From an uncultured Lewinella sp. (GTDB taxonomy: Bacteria; Bacteroidota; Bacteroidia; Chitinophagales; Saprospiraceae), in NCBI GenBank assembly GCA_913057785.1, contig CAJXPD010000075.1, forward strand, positions 1 through 39,166: a stretch of 39,166 nucleotides of DNA. The letters are read 5' to 3'. The position numbers and the translations under genes were made by a program. The notes under the pieces were generated by a model, which worked only from the letters and a program-made list of their open reading frames with translations, ran no database searches and was not told the origin of the DNA. Positions 18,401-26,732 of the stretch are shown piece after piece (position 1 is the stretch's first letter; every line of letters starts with the position of its first letter).

Positions 18401-18948
18401 TGATCATAGCCAAGGATGCTAATCAGTTTGCTGAAGCCAGTTGTCAAGTATTCGAATGGCAAAGTGGAAAATTGGCAAACGAGGGCGAAACGATACGCTT
18501 AGTAGATCCCAGCGGGGAGATCATGGATGAGCTTAGCTATGCACCCGACGCACCATGGCCAAGTCTAGCAGCCGGTGGAGGATCTTCCCTGCATTTAAAG
18601 GACAATACCTTGGACAATGATCTCCCAGCTAGTTGGGAAGCCGCGGTAGCTGGAGGAACGGCATGTGGGGTAACCATAACGGACGTAGATGATCTAAGAA
18701 ATAATTCACTTACCAACTGGAGAATCTTTCCCAACCCCGCCAGTGGCCGGGTCCATGTACTTTGGGAAGGGCATAGCCCTCCGAGCTGGGAAGTTCGTAT
18801 TTATACCTCTACGGGGCAGCAATTGAAGGTGCTTAGTAGGGTTGGAACTGAGACCACTTTTGATACTAGCCAATTTAGCCCAGGACTTTATTGGGTGCGT
18901 TTGACTAGCGGAACCAAACAATCCATAAAACCTTTGATCATTGAGTGA
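15406..18948 (+). CDS. Large secreted CotH-kinase/lamin-tail protein with T9SS tail
   Basis: The 1180-residue protein has a signal peptide (residues 1-21). A beta-sandwich, DNRLRE-like domain follows (about 35-210), then a lamin-tail domain (about 217-335: LLINELMAAN, DWLELYN). Next is a chitobiase C-terminal-type domain (about 370-445: IHYTLNGKNPS), then a CotH kinase domain (about 455-850: GVYGMREFFNKDYL, WRWMFFDLDAT). A second lamin-tail domain lies near 940-1070 (ITEVHYQPLEG, EFIEIHN). The last 77 residues (IFPNPASGRVHVLW to the end) are a Por-type sorting domain for type IX secretion to the surface. CotH in Bacillus is a spore-coat protein kinase; here a surface role in adhesion or glycan binding is more likely, and kinase activity is unproven. 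Confidence 0.9.
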   Translation: MLEKLLSVCFWTLLAGTTLIANSKGEEDYLARLSIPLGSALDDVEERPNGTIYSNSTDLELSYDYQNGNQKIGLRFPSIPLVSGVQIQKAYIQFTADEAGTDPTNLSIRINEEDNAAPFTLANNNVSQRNLSVQAINWQPAPWFTEGEQGVDQRTPDLSELINQILNRPGWEKGNAVAFVIDGNGTRTAEAFEGDATLAPRLVMEVLLPTPQEPITGLLINELMAANASINDEFGEADDWLELYNDSEEPIEIGGLYLTDKLDQLDKWQIARPQIIAPGDFALIWADGDEQQGGDHASFKLSADGEALALVQKIGAELVILDQIEYGEISIDVSYGRITDGSDQWVFFAEATPASSNDGQARFLNADITFSLQDGMYFGSQQLTMETDETAANIHYTLNGKNPSEDDPIYQGPITIASSTVVSARAFKPGFAGQKTTRGTYLIDESSDVFHLNLQIDPKYLWDDETGMYVTGENGVTGFCSEQPRNWNQDWEYPGQVTLFEPDGRMAFKVNAGVKIGGGCSRGLKMKSFNFFLRKGTYGDEKIEYQLFDQLDIHEFKRFKIRNGGNDFTQMLFRDAAIHEIVRDQFDMDIMAYRPVQVFLNGDYWGVYGMREFFNKDYLASHHGVDRDNLDIIKNPFAPWREVKEGNNVAYTNLRDFIQDNDLSVAANYRQVLEQIDMNEFLNYFLAQIYLAAYDWPANNMQIWRDRDNGKWRWMFFDLDATTNYGEWSLSNAHDRTLGHALVPNGPVWPNGPESTLFLRKLLENDDFRHEFIQRMCTYVELVYTPARANEVTDRIQSQLEPLMQRHIWRWWNVYWDLGGGNPSGGSINNWKAYIHKFKQFFVDRPGHLYSHFADEFNLGEQVELSINVTAETPGTVVLHDNDYPLPFQYAGTYFVGVPMRIKAVPKAGYTFWKWAETGDPSPELRYIPNTNKTLTPLFVPAGPFITEVHYQPLEGESHEFIEIHNAADTGMNISGFRFDDGVDFTFPNNTMLNPGEYMIIAKDANQFAEASCQVFEWQSGKLANEGETIRLVDPSGEIMDELSYAPDAPWPSLAAGGGSSLHLKDNTLDNDLPASWEAAVAGGTACGVTITDVDDLRNNSLTNWRIFPNPASGRVHVLWEGHSPPSWEVRIYTSTGQQLKVLSRVGTETTFDTSQFSPGLYWVRLTSGTKQSIKPLIIE

Positions 18949-19056
18949 TCCACTTTGGGTGGTTCAAGTTGGGTACGTAACCGAATTAAATGTTTAATTG
19001 TAGCTTCTCTGCTAAATTATTGCTGTGAATGGCTAATTTGGAGGAAACAGATAGAC

Positions 19057-20481
19057 ATGAGACAGCTAACTACTAAGACGAAGCTATTCTATGGACTAGG
19101 GTTCTCCGCTCAAGGAATCAAAGATGGATTATTTCAGCTTTTCTTGTTCTTTTACTTCAGTCAGGTTCTAGGGCTTGATCCGGCACTAGCGGGTTTAACT
19201 ACCTTCATCGCCTTACTATTTGATGCTGTTTCCGACCCGGTAGTCGGAGTACTTTCAGATAATTGGAAGTCAGCAAAATGGGGTCGTAGGCATCCCTTCA
19301 TGTTTTTTTCTGCAATTCCGATGGGGGTTTCCATCTACCTTTTATTCCTCCCACCAAGCGGTATGGGGCAGATGGGGCTGTTCTGGTGGTTAACCATCTT
19401 TACAATTTTGGTGCGACTTTCTTTAACACTGTTTATCGTTCCAGGTATGTCTCTTGGGGCAGAGTTGACTACCGATTATGAGGAGCGGACTTCGGTGACC
19501 AGCTATCGAGTAATGTTCTCTGGCTTTATTCCTGCTTTTATTATCATTTTTGGGTTGCTGTTCTTCTTTACACCAAAACCGGGGACGGACAATGGCATGA
19601 TGAATGCGGATGCTTATCCCGCCTTCGCCCTGTTGTGTGGGGGCTTGATTGTTCTCAGCATACTGATTAGCACGTACGGAACCAGAAATACTATACCGCA
19701 TTTACCGCAGAGTCATGGTGAGTCAGAGCGAGCCAATTTAAGAGAACTATTGCGGCGTTTTGCTGCAGCCTTTACCCTCAAATCCTATCGTACCCTAGTT
19801 CTTTTCATCATGGCTGTCTATATCGCGATCGGGATCGGCGTCGTATTCACGCCATATTTCATCAATTACTATTTCGCTTGGTCTGAAAAAGAGCTAGCCT
19901 TATTGCCAATTTCATCTGGGGTAGGGGGCTTACTCTCCTTGATGGTAGCTCCTTTCCTTGGCAAACGCCTGGATAAAAGACGCGGCGTAATCCTTAGCAC
20001 GTTTTTGATCGCAACTTTCTTTAGCCTACCTTATATGTTGAAGGTGCTTGGGTTATTACCAGGAGATAAAGATCCATTCACTTTACCCTTTTTCATCCTA
20101 TGTGCCACTATCGGCTACACTTTCCTCTTTGTCGTTTTTAGCCTCACCAATTCCATGATGGCTGATGTAGCTGATGATTATGATCTATTGACCGGGAAAA
20201 GAGAAGAGGGCTTATTCTTTTCGACTATGTCCTTCGCTTATAAGTGTACCGTTGGAATAGGATATCTATTTGCTGGAATCTTGTTGAAGCTCATCGCCTT
20301 TCCTACTCAAGTAAGTCCTGGTGAAGTACCAAGCGATAAACTGGAGTGGTTGGGGATCATTGGTGGCCCCATCCTCTTTGTAACCTATGCGGCCTCTATT
20401 TTTTGGATTTTGTCTTACCCCATCACGAAATCTCGATATCAGGAGATTCGTCAGCAATTACAGGGTCGCTTAACCAGCTAA
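19057..20481 (+). CDS. GPH/MelB-family sugar symporter (second copy type)
   Basis: The 474-residue protein has about 12 membrane segments and the family signs TKLFYGLGFSAQGIKDG, DAVSDPVVGVLSDN and WGRRHPFMFFSAIP. The start is taken at ATG 19057: the family begins near this point, and GGAGG lies 12-16 bp upstream. The open frame back to a TTG at 18955 would add 34 polar and cysteine-containing residues with no homology that I recognise. It sits between the CotH gene and a beta-propeller glycosidase-like gene (56-bp gap), so it may import the product of that enzyme. It is only distantly like the other GPH transporter at 9716-11197. Confidence 0.87.
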   Translation: MRQLTTKTKLFYGLGFSAQGIKDGLFQLFLFFYFSQVLGLDPALAGLTTFIALLFDAVSDPVVGVLSDNWKSAKWGRRHPFMFFSAIPMGVSIYLLFLPPSGMGQMGLFWWLTIFTILVRLSLTLFIVPGMSLGAELTTDYEERTSVTSYRVMFSGFIPAFIIIFGLLFFFTPKPGTDNGMMNADAYPAFALLCGGLIVLSILISTYGTRNTIPHLPQSHGESERANLRELLRRFAAAFTLKSYRTLVLFIMAVYIAIGIGVVFTPYFINYYFAWSEKELALLPISSGVGGLLSLMVAPFLGKRLDKRRGVILSTFLIATFFSLPYMLKVLGLLPGDKDPFTLPFFILCATIGYTFLFVVFSLTNSMMADVADDYDLLTGKREEGLFFSTMSFAYKCTVGIGYLFAGILLKLIAFPTQVSPGEVPSDKLEWLGIIGGPILFVTYAASIFWILSYPITKSRYQEIRQQLQGRLTS

Positions 20482-20536
20482 TAAGCTGTGCATTTATGAA
20501 GAGACCTAGCATTGTGTAGACCAATATCGTATTCTC

Positions 20537-21760
20537 ATGTCATACAGAATGAAAATGAATGTTTTAAGTTTAATGCTCCTGAGCCTTTTGGTAGCCGTTG
20601 CCTTGATTGTGCTAGGAGCAGCCCAGTTTTACTATTCGATCCAACCCAAATTCGAAGAAAACGATATTGATGTAAAATGGACAGCCACTCGGCTCCTTGA
20701 TACAGCTATAATTGATGTTACGCTACATCCCAGTCTAGAAGAGGAAGCGCAAAGTGTTGGTTATCCAAATATTAATGGACCTTCTTTAGTGAGAGTGCCA
20801 GATTGGGTAGAGGCTCCCTTAGGGCGGTACTATCTCTATTTTGCACATCACAAAGGGAAGCATATCAGAATGGCTTTTGCAGATCAACTGGCGGGGCCGT
20901 GGACCTACTATGAGGACAGCACTGGAACCAGATCATCGTCGGTTTTACCATTGGGAAAAACAGGCACTCCGTTGAAAGAAGGAGGGAAGACGAACTTGAC
21001 TACACTACTGGATTATATGGGCTGGTCAGAAGCGATTGCTTTAGCACAAATTGGCCGGACTACTCGCAAGGTCTACAAGGAGAAGCTAGATCAGGATATC
21101 AAAACTAGCGAACCCACTACTCCTCATCTAGCCAGCCCAGAGATCGTCGTTGATCATGAGCAAAAACGGATGATCCTATACTTTCATGCAGTGGTAGAGG
21201 GAAGCTTACAGATGAGTTTTGTGGCGCAGTCGCGTGACGGCTTGCAATTTGAGGTTATTCCGAAACCCGTCGCCTTGCCTTATATGCGCAGCTTCAGCGG
21301 TGATTTTACCAAGAAATTACATGGCCAACATTACTTTCTCACGATGCCGGGAATGCTATACCGATCTACCGATGGCTTCACGGATTTTGAAGTTCGACAA
21401 AAATGGCTATTTGATACAGCTGTTCGACATGCAGGCCTATATCTGCAGGGGACAGACCTACATCTCTTCTATACCAGAGTTGGTGATGAACCAGAACGAA
21501 TTCTGTACACTATGGTAGATGTAAGCTCCCCTAACTGGAAGGAATGGCGCGCTGGACCTTCCCAGGAGTTACTACAACCAGAGAAAGATTGGGAAGGCGC
21601 AAAACTTCCGATTCAGCCCTCTTTACGTGGGGAGGTTAGTCTGCAAGTAAACCAACTGCGAGATCCAGATATCTTTGAAGACCGGGACGGTAGTCTGTAT
21701 TTGCTATATGCTGGTGGCGGGGAACAGGGCATTGGTATTGCGAGTATGAAGTTGGAGTAG
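20537..21760 (+). CDS. Membrane-anchored beta-propeller glycosidase-like protein (GH43/GH117 style)
   Basis: The 407-residue protein has an N-terminal membrane helix (about residues 10-30), then repeated blades. Signs include GPSLVRVPDWVEAPLGRYYLYFAHHKGKHIRMAFADQLAGPWT, a second ASPEIVVDHEQKRMILYFHAV blade, and a late LRDPDIFEDRDGSLYLLYAGGGEQGIGIA blade. This five-bladed layout is shared by GH43, GH62 and GH117 glycosidases. I cannot place the catalytic acids with certainty, so activity is not assured. It lies 56 bp after a GPH transporter, which suggests a glycan-degradation-and-import pair. Start ATG 20537 has alternatives at 20549 and 20555. Confidence 0.7.
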   Translation: MSYRMKMNVLSLMLLSLLVAVALIVLGAAQFYYSIQPKFEENDIDVKWTATRLLDTAIIDVTLHPSLEEEAQSVGYPNINGPSLVRVPDWVEAPLGRYYLYFAHHKGKHIRMAFADQLAGPWTYYEDSTGTRSSSVLPLGKTGTPLKEGGKTNLTTLLDYMGWSEAIALAQIGRTTRKVYKEKLDQDIKTSEPTTPHLASPEIVVDHEQKRMILYFHAVVEGSLQMSFVAQSRDGLQFEVIPKPVALPYMRSFSGDFTKKLHGQHYFLTMPGMLYRSTDGFTDFEVRQKWLFDTAVRHAGLYLQGTDLHLFYTRVGDEPERILYTMVDVSSPNWKEWRAGPSQELLQPEKDWEGAKLPIQPSLRGEVSLQVNQLRDPDIFEDRDGSLYLLYAGGGEQGIGIASMKLE

Positions 21761-21837
21761 GAATAGCAACAAATGCAATTCACTGAGTAGGGGGGAATGC
21801 GCTTCTTCTACTCCCTAATAGGAAGTTTCAAGGAAGC

Positions 21838-22860
21838 CTAGCTAATCTTTTGATATACCTTCATCGCCATTCGGCCGAAGTGGTAAAGTGATCTATTCAT
21901 AACCATGTAGAAGCGGCCGAATCCTACTTCTTCTCCGCCAAATCTTGCTTTGAACTCCCTGACTCCGTAACGCTCATCTGGTTTCCCCGCTCCCATGAAG
22001 TCGAAGTATTCATATCCATTTCGAAATCCATATTCTATCGGAGCCCAGGTAGCTAAAACGCTGGGATGGAGCCCCTTAATCACCCCATCCTTCCCACAAA
22101 CATACCACTCGTAGATCACCTTGTTCTTGAATATTGGACACAAAATTCCGCCAACAACTTCATCTTTATATTTGATAATGAAGAATTTACAAATGGATGG
22201 TGTTTTGTAGAAGTTCACAAATAGCTCGATTCCGGGTAGCGGCTTCTTTACTTTTGCTCGGTACAAGTTCTCCAAGATATCGTAGAAGGCTCTCACCTCT
22301 CTCTCACAAGAAGCGTCTTCTACGGTAGCCCCCAATTTTAGGCTAGACTTGATCTGGCGCAATCTGCTATTGCTAACCCGCTTACGGACCGTTTTTTCCT
22401 CCTCTGTCCGGACTAGAAAGTTAAGATGCGGCCGAAATTCAAATCCTTCTGTAGCGAAGGTTTTCTGGTAGGCCTTCATATCAAAGAAGTTTCTGAATTC
22501 TGTGAAAATGGCCTTTCCACCGGCGGCTTGTTTCAAAGCCCGCAATAGTGCTTTCAGCGCAAGTTCATCTTGAGTCTCATTCGTCCCAGCAAGGAGTGGA
22601 CCGCCCCACACAATTAACCTCCTTGAAAACCAAGATTTCACATTTCCACCATTAGACTGGAATACGCCTAATAAGGAGCCTACCACCTTACCTTCCTCCC
22701 TAGCAACTAACTGGAATGGACTATAACCTCTGACTTTCTTGATAAAATCGAAGAAGATTGGACTTTGAAAAAAATTGCCCTGTTTATGATTGGCTACAAA
22801 TACTTCTAACTGTTCTTTGTTCGCTAGTTCGTCTTTAACAGTATACAAATCAATTTGCAT
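21838..22860 (-). CDS. FemAB-related GNAT acyltransferase
   Basis: The 340-residue protein has the double GNAT layout of FemAB-like and Acetyltransf_6 enzymes. Examples are NFFQSPIFFDFIKKVRGYSPFQLVAREEGKVVGSLLGV in the first half, and FFIIKYKDEVVGGILCPIFKNKVIYEWYVCGKD and YFDFMGAGKPDERYGVREFKARFGGE in the second. FemAB proteins add amino acids to peptidoglycan side chains; many Bacteroidota members act on exopolysaccharide or lipids instead. The GxGKPDERYGVxxFKxxFG ending is typical of the polysaccharide-linked group. It converges on the propeller gene with a 77-bp gap, and no neighbour shows its pathway. Confidence 0.8.
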   Translation of the reverse strand: MQIDLYTVKDELANKEQLEVFVANHKQGNFFQSPIFFDFIKKVRGYSPFQLVAREEGKVVGSLLGVFQSNGGNVKSWFSRRLIVWGGPLLAGTNETQDELALKALLRALKQAAGGKAIFTEFRNFFDMKAYQKTFATEGFEFRPHLNFLVRTEEEKTVRKRVSNSRLRQIKSSLKLGATVEDASCEREVRAFYDILENLYRAKVKKPLPGIELFVNFYKTPSICKFFIIKYKDEVVGGILCPIFKNKVIYEWYVCGKDGVIKGLHPSVLATWAPIEYGFRNGYEYFDFMGAGKPDERYGVREFKARFGGEEVGFGRFYMVMNRSLYHFGRMAMKVYQKIS

Positions 22861-23176
22861 GAATTTCTCTTGATTAGGGGGCTTTAAGCAATGTTGCTAC
22901 TGCTAAATCGGATTTGGAACAGGCTTGTCCTACTAGTTTGATAATGATCCAAGACTTGTAGGAGGGAAACTTTGCTGATCAAAGAACCGGGGTACTCCCT
23001 AGTATGCCTGGCCCTCATGAATGGGTAGGGAAGTGTAAAGACAGGCCCTACCATTGCAATTCTTATTTACAATTACATGGCATGCAGAAAGCTAATTCCA
23101 GGTTTTGGTCTTCATCATTGTGTAGGTAAAAGGGAAGTTGTGCGGGCTGAAGGGCTGTGAAGTCGAAGACTGAAAG

Positions 23177-23314
23177 TCAATTATGGATAAAGCAACTTTC
23201 GTGGACCCATCGCATACCCCCATTTACTGAGATATGAAATTGTTGTCCACCTGATACTTCGTCTGGCTGCGAGCCAAAGATCATCACATAACCATAGAGT
23301 TTATGAGCTAACAT
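23177..23314 (-). pseudogene. Short protein-like frame, possible gene remnant
   Basis: This 45-codon frame starts with ATG and reads MLAHKLYGYVMIFG..., then GGQQFHISVNGGMRWVH. Unlike the rest of the gap it has a natural mix of aromatic and glycine residues. It is not preceded by a clear ribosome site. It could be a fragment of a lost gene, a small real gene, or chance. I do not recognise the family. Confidence 0.25.
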
Positions 23315-23413
23315 AGGGATACATTTACTACTAAAAATCTGATTAGGGAAAAGGTCTAACCGGGATCTATGGTTAAGATCAGGCCGGCTGACTTGGAGGT
23401 GGGTCGGTAGAAG

Positions 23414-23429
23414 TGTTCTAGATAGAACA
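23414..23429. promoter_or_regulatory. 16-bp palindrome in the gene-free stretch
   Basis: TGTTCTA (23414-23420), GA, and TAGAACA (23423-23429) form an almost continuous palindrome. Such a short gap fits a dimeric regulator site better than an RNA hairpin. It lies about 550 bp before the aldehyde dehydrogenase start, which is far for a direct operator. Confidence 0.25.
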
Positions 23430-23977
23430 GGGCCTAAATGTACGCAGCTTGCCCTGATTAGGAAAGGACAGAAAACAGGATCTGGATAGCTTGTGGATGA
23501 GCTACTACAAGACTATAAGTATGAAATAACAATTGATTTTTAGATAGTTAAGGTGGCTATAAACTCAAGATGACTTCTAGATCAACCGGTGACTGTAACG
23601 AGTTGGTCAGCAATCACAAGGGCGTTTATGGATTAACTGCTACTTTTCTTGGGGCCAGTAGGGGTAAATGTTAGAATTAGAATTTTGGATTGTCTAGATG
23701 CTTCTGTGATAATAAATAGCTGTTTTCGGCTGAAAAGCGCATGTAGACTGGAATAGATTGTCGCGTATTATTTTGCTTGTTCATGGATGATTTACCTAAA
23801 AGATGACTTCTGTGTAGTTTTTGTCTAGTTAATTTTTACCACTTTTCCTGCTTAACTCAGCAATTTTGAACTCGTCATCCCTGCAACAGAATGGTTAGGT
23901 TCTATGCTGCTCATAAGTTGTAGCCTGTTACAAACTAACCGGAGAACTTAACTGTAATTAACGCCTAAGCTTAGACA

Positions 23978-25420
23978 ATGAAGAATTACCAACTTTTTAT
24001 TAATGGACAATGGACGGCCAGCAGTACGGGTCAGACCGATGACATCATCAATCCGGCTGATGAAAGCCTGGTGGGGCAGGTCCAGATGGCTTCGGAGGCA
24101 GATGCCGAGAAGGCCCTCCAGGCTGCCGAAGCTGCCCAAGTGGCATGGCGCCGGCTGCCCGCCCGTCAGCGTGCCGATCTTTTGCGCGCCTTCACCAAGG
24201 AGATTCAAGCCAACCGGGAATCACTAGCCGAATTGATCACCAAAGAACAAGGCAAACTCTTTAAAGTGGCCCAATTCGAAGTAGACGTCACCTGCTCCTT
24301 TATCGAGTACGCCTGTGACTGGGCGCGACAGATCGAAGGCGATATTATTCCTTCTGATAACCCGAATGAGCAGATTATGATTCATAAAGTGCCAAAAGGG
24401 GTAGTGGTGGCCATCACCGCCTGGAACTTTCCACTGGCCCTCGCTGGCCGGAAGCTCGGCCCAGCTCTGGTAACGGGAAATACAGTAGTATTAAAACCTA
24501 CACCAGAAGCACCTCTTTCCACTTTGGAACTCTGCAATATTGCCAAGAAGGCTGGCATTCCCGATGGTGTAATCAATATGATCACGGGAGGAGTAGAAGC
24601 AGGAAAAGCCTTAGTAGAAAGCCCCATTACTAAAATGGTGACCATGACCGGAAGCACGCCGACCGGGCAAGCAATTGCCCGTTCTGCGGCTAGAAACCTG
24701 ACCCATGTTCAGTTGGAGCTGGGCGGTAAAGCCCCTTGTATTATTTTTGAAGATGCGGATCTGGATATTGCGGTAGAAGGGGCCTTACATTCTCGTTTTG
24801 ACAATTGTGGGCAGGTGTGCACTTGCAATGAAAGGATGTATGTCCACGAAGCGATCTATGATGCTTTCATGGAGCGATTTATGAAACGCGTGGGAGAACT
24901 AAAGCTAGGAAATCCCATGGAAGCCAGCACGGATATTGGACCCAAGATGAATCAAGCTGGGGTAGAACACCTTGAGGCCTTGGTGGCCGAGAGCGTGGCG
25001 GCAGGGGCTACTGTACTAAGTGGTGGAAAGCGCCCGGCAGGAGCTGCCTTCCAAAAAGGATTCTGGTATGAACCTACCATCTTGGCTGGAATAAAGCAGG
25101 ATATGCGGATAGTCCATGAGGAACTTTTTGGTCCGGTTCTGCCAATCATAAAATTCAAGACCTTCGATGAGGCAATCCAGTATGCCAACGACTCTGCGTT
25201 TGGTTTAGCTGCCATGATCTTTACCAATGATATGAATAAGATTATGCGCTTAAGTGATGAATTGGAGTTTGGAGAAATCTACGTGAATCGCGGGCATGGC
25301 GAGCAACATCAAGGCTTCCATAATGGACTGAAATTGAGCGGAACTGGAGGCGAGGATGGCAAGTACGGCCTAGAGCAATATTTAGAAAAGAAAACCACCT
25401 ACATCAAATACAAAGCGTAG
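23978..25420 (+). CDS. aldA: Aldehyde dehydrogenase, AldA/lactaldehyde type
   Basis: The 480-residue NAD-dependent enzyme oxidises an aldehyde, probably lactaldehyde or glycolaldehyde, to the acid. The catalytic Cys281 lies in NCGQVCTCNERMYV and the general base Glu247 in LELGGKAPCIIFEDADLD. The C-terminal FGEIYVNRGHGEQHQGFHNG and GGEDGKYGLEQYLE segments match E. coli AldA closely, from memory. Length is normal for the family. It is the first gene of an operon: the next gene starts at the base after its stop. L-lactaldehyde is a product of rhamnose and fucose breakdown, which fits a RhaT-like transporter and an acid-sugar dehydratase downstream. A succinate- or oxoglutarate-semialdehyde substrate cannot be excluded. 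Confidence 0.88.
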   Translation: MKNYQLFINGQWTASSTGQTDDIINPADESLVGQVQMASEADAEKALQAAEAAQVAWRRLPARQRADLLRAFTKEIQANRESLAELITKEQGKLFKVAQFEVDVTCSFIEYACDWARQIEGDIIPSDNPNEQIMIHKVPKGVVVAITAWNFPLALAGRKLGPALVTGNTVVLKPTPEAPLSTLELCNIAKKAGIPDGVINMITGGVEAGKALVESPITKMVTMTGSTPTGQAIARSAARNLTHVQLELGGKAPCIIFEDADLDIAVEGALHSRFDNCGQVCTCNERMYVHEAIYDAFMERFMKRVGELKLGNPMEASTDIGPKMNQAGVEHLEALVAESVAAGATVLSGGKRPAGAAFQKGFWYEPTILAGIKQDMRIVHEELFGPVLPIIKFKTFDEAIQYANDSAFGLAAMIFTNDMNKIMRLSDELEFGEIYVNRGHGEQHQGFHNGLKLSGTGGEDGKYGLEQYLEKKTTYIKYKA

Positions 25421-26542
25421 ATGAGCACAACAATAAAGAATATCGACGTTCAGCTTTTTCAAGTTCCATTGCCAGAGGTCCTCTCTGATGCCAAACATGG
25501 GGATCATACGCATTTTGAGCTGGTGACAGCTACCATACAATTGGCAGATGGTAGTGAAGGTACAGGCTACACTTACACAGGAGGCAAAGGAGGGTATGCC
25601 ATTAAGGCCATGATCGAAAAGGATTTGACTCCAGCATTAATTGGACAAGATGGAACGGATGTGGAAGGCCTCTACGACTTCATGGAGTGGCATATTCACT
25701 ACGTAGGGCGAGGAGGTATCGCTTCTTTCGCTATCTCGGCAGTGGATATTGCGCTTTGGGATATTCGGTGCAAGCGAGCGGGGCAGCCCCTGTGGAAAAT
25801 GGCAGGAGGGGCCAATTCGACCTGTCGAGCCTACTGCGGAGGCATCGATCTTCAGTTTCCGCTAGATAAATTACTACGGAATATCGAAGGGTACTTATCA
25901 AGTGGCTTCAATGCCGTGAAAATTAAGATCGGCAGAGAAAAGTTAGAAGAGGATATTGAGAGAATAGCGGCGGTTCGAGCTTTGATTGGAGACGACATCA
26001 CCTTCATGGTAGATGCCAATTATTCCATGACGGTCGAAGAAGCGATCAAAGCAGCCAAAGCTTTCGAACAATACAATATCTATTGGTTCGAAGAACCTAC
26101 CATTCCTGATAACTACCTAGGCTACGCGGCCATCGCGGATGCCACCGGCATGCCCTTAGCCATGGGTGAGAACCTGCATACCATCCATGAATTTGGCTAT
26201 GCTTTTGAACAATCTAAGCTCTCTTTTATTCAACCGGATGCTTCCAATTGTGGCGGGGTTACGGGCTGGCTGCAGGTGGTGGACTTGTCGAGAAAATACG
26301 GCGTGCCAGTTTGTTCGCACGGGATGCAAGAGCTGCATGTGAGTTTAGTTTCAGCCCAGTCAAATGCGGGTTGGTTGGAAGTACATAGTTTCCCAATCGA
26401 TCAATACACAAAACGACCTTTGGTCGTCGAGAGCTATCGAGCCGTTGCTTCTGATGAGCCTGGGGTGGGTGTTGAATTTGACTGGGTTAAGTTATCCCCT
26501 TACAAGGTAGACTCAATGCTCAACTTCAAGAAAGTGATGTAG
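25421..26542 (+). CDS. Enolase-superfamily acid-sugar dehydratase (mandelate racemase/MLE type)
   Basis: The 373-residue protein should remove water from an aldonate such as rhamnonate or fuconate to give a 2-keto-3-deoxy sugar acid. Catalytic elements are present and ordered: the KIK motif (Lys167, Lys169), metal ligands Asp198 (VDANYS), Glu224 (FEEPT) and Glu250 (GENLHT), and His300 in CSHGMQELH. The N-terminal capping domain shows the usual RGGIASFAISAVDIALWDI run. Its start directly follows the aldA stop with no gap. The kinase encoded 1.3 kb downstream is the expected next step for the product. The exact substrate is not readable; close groups include L-rhamnonate, L-fuconate and galactonate dehydratases. 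Confidence 0.87.
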   Translation: MSTTIKNIDVQLFQVPLPEVLSDAKHGDHTHFELVTATIQLADGSEGTGYTYTGGKGGYAIKAMIEKDLTPALIGQDGTDVEGLYDFMEWHIHYVGRGGIASFAISAVDIALWDIRCKRAGQPLWKMAGGANSTCRAYCGGIDLQFPLDKLLRNIEGYLSSGFNAVKIKIGREKLEEDIERIAAVRALIGDDITFMVDANYSMTVEEAIKAAKAFEQYNIYWFEEPTIPDNYLGYAAIADATGMPLAMGENLHTIHEFGYAFEQSKLSFIQPDASNCGGVTGWLQVVDLSRKYGVPVCSHGMQELHVSLVSAQSNAGWLEVHSFPIDQYTKRPLVVESYRAVASDEPGVGVEFDWVKLSPYKVDSMLNFKKVM

Positions 26543-26621
26543 GCAGTAGCATTATTGAGATTGGGTAAATGAGGCTTTTGGTCTAAACCCTAACAATAAA
26601 TTTTCTAGTCAGTATTAAGTA

Positions 26622-26645
26622 GAAAGGAGTACGAAATCTCCTTTC
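26622..26645 (+). terminator. Hairpin between the dehydratase and transporter genes
   Basis: GAAAGGAG (26622-26629) and CTCCTTTC (26638-26645) form an 8-bp stem around TACGAAAT. No clear T run follows, so it may lower transcription into the downstream genes or protect the upstream mRNA end, not fully stop transcription. It sits in the only wide gap (190 bp) of the operon. Confidence 0.4.
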
Positions 26646-26732
26646 CTTACCAAATCCTATCCACTTCAAATAGCCATTTCCCTAATGAGCTTATGAATGA
26701 ATAGTTAGGAAAACAAAACAAAACCAATAATT

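Larger units (their letters stand above)
22861..23977. other. 1.1-kb gene-free stretch before the sugar-acid operon
   Basis: No reading frame longer than about 60 codons with coding character is seen on either strand across 1117 bp, in a window that is otherwise densely coding. The base composition is close to the flanks. It contains one protein-like 45-codon frame on the minus strand (23177-23314), a 16-bp palindrome (23414-23429), and several CTAG-containing and repeated words such as CTGATTAGG. No TAnnTTTG promoter match was found. It may hold the control region of the aldA operon, decayed genes, or an unrecognised RNA. Confidence 0.6.

Noticed and set aside
18955..19056. TTG-started extension of the second GPH transporter
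   Set aside because: The added 34 residues are unlike the family start, and ATG 19057 has a GGAGG upstream.
21761..21837. GAGTAG/CTACTC inverted repeat between convergent genes as a terminator
   Set aside because: The stem is only 6 bp, with a long loop and no T run.
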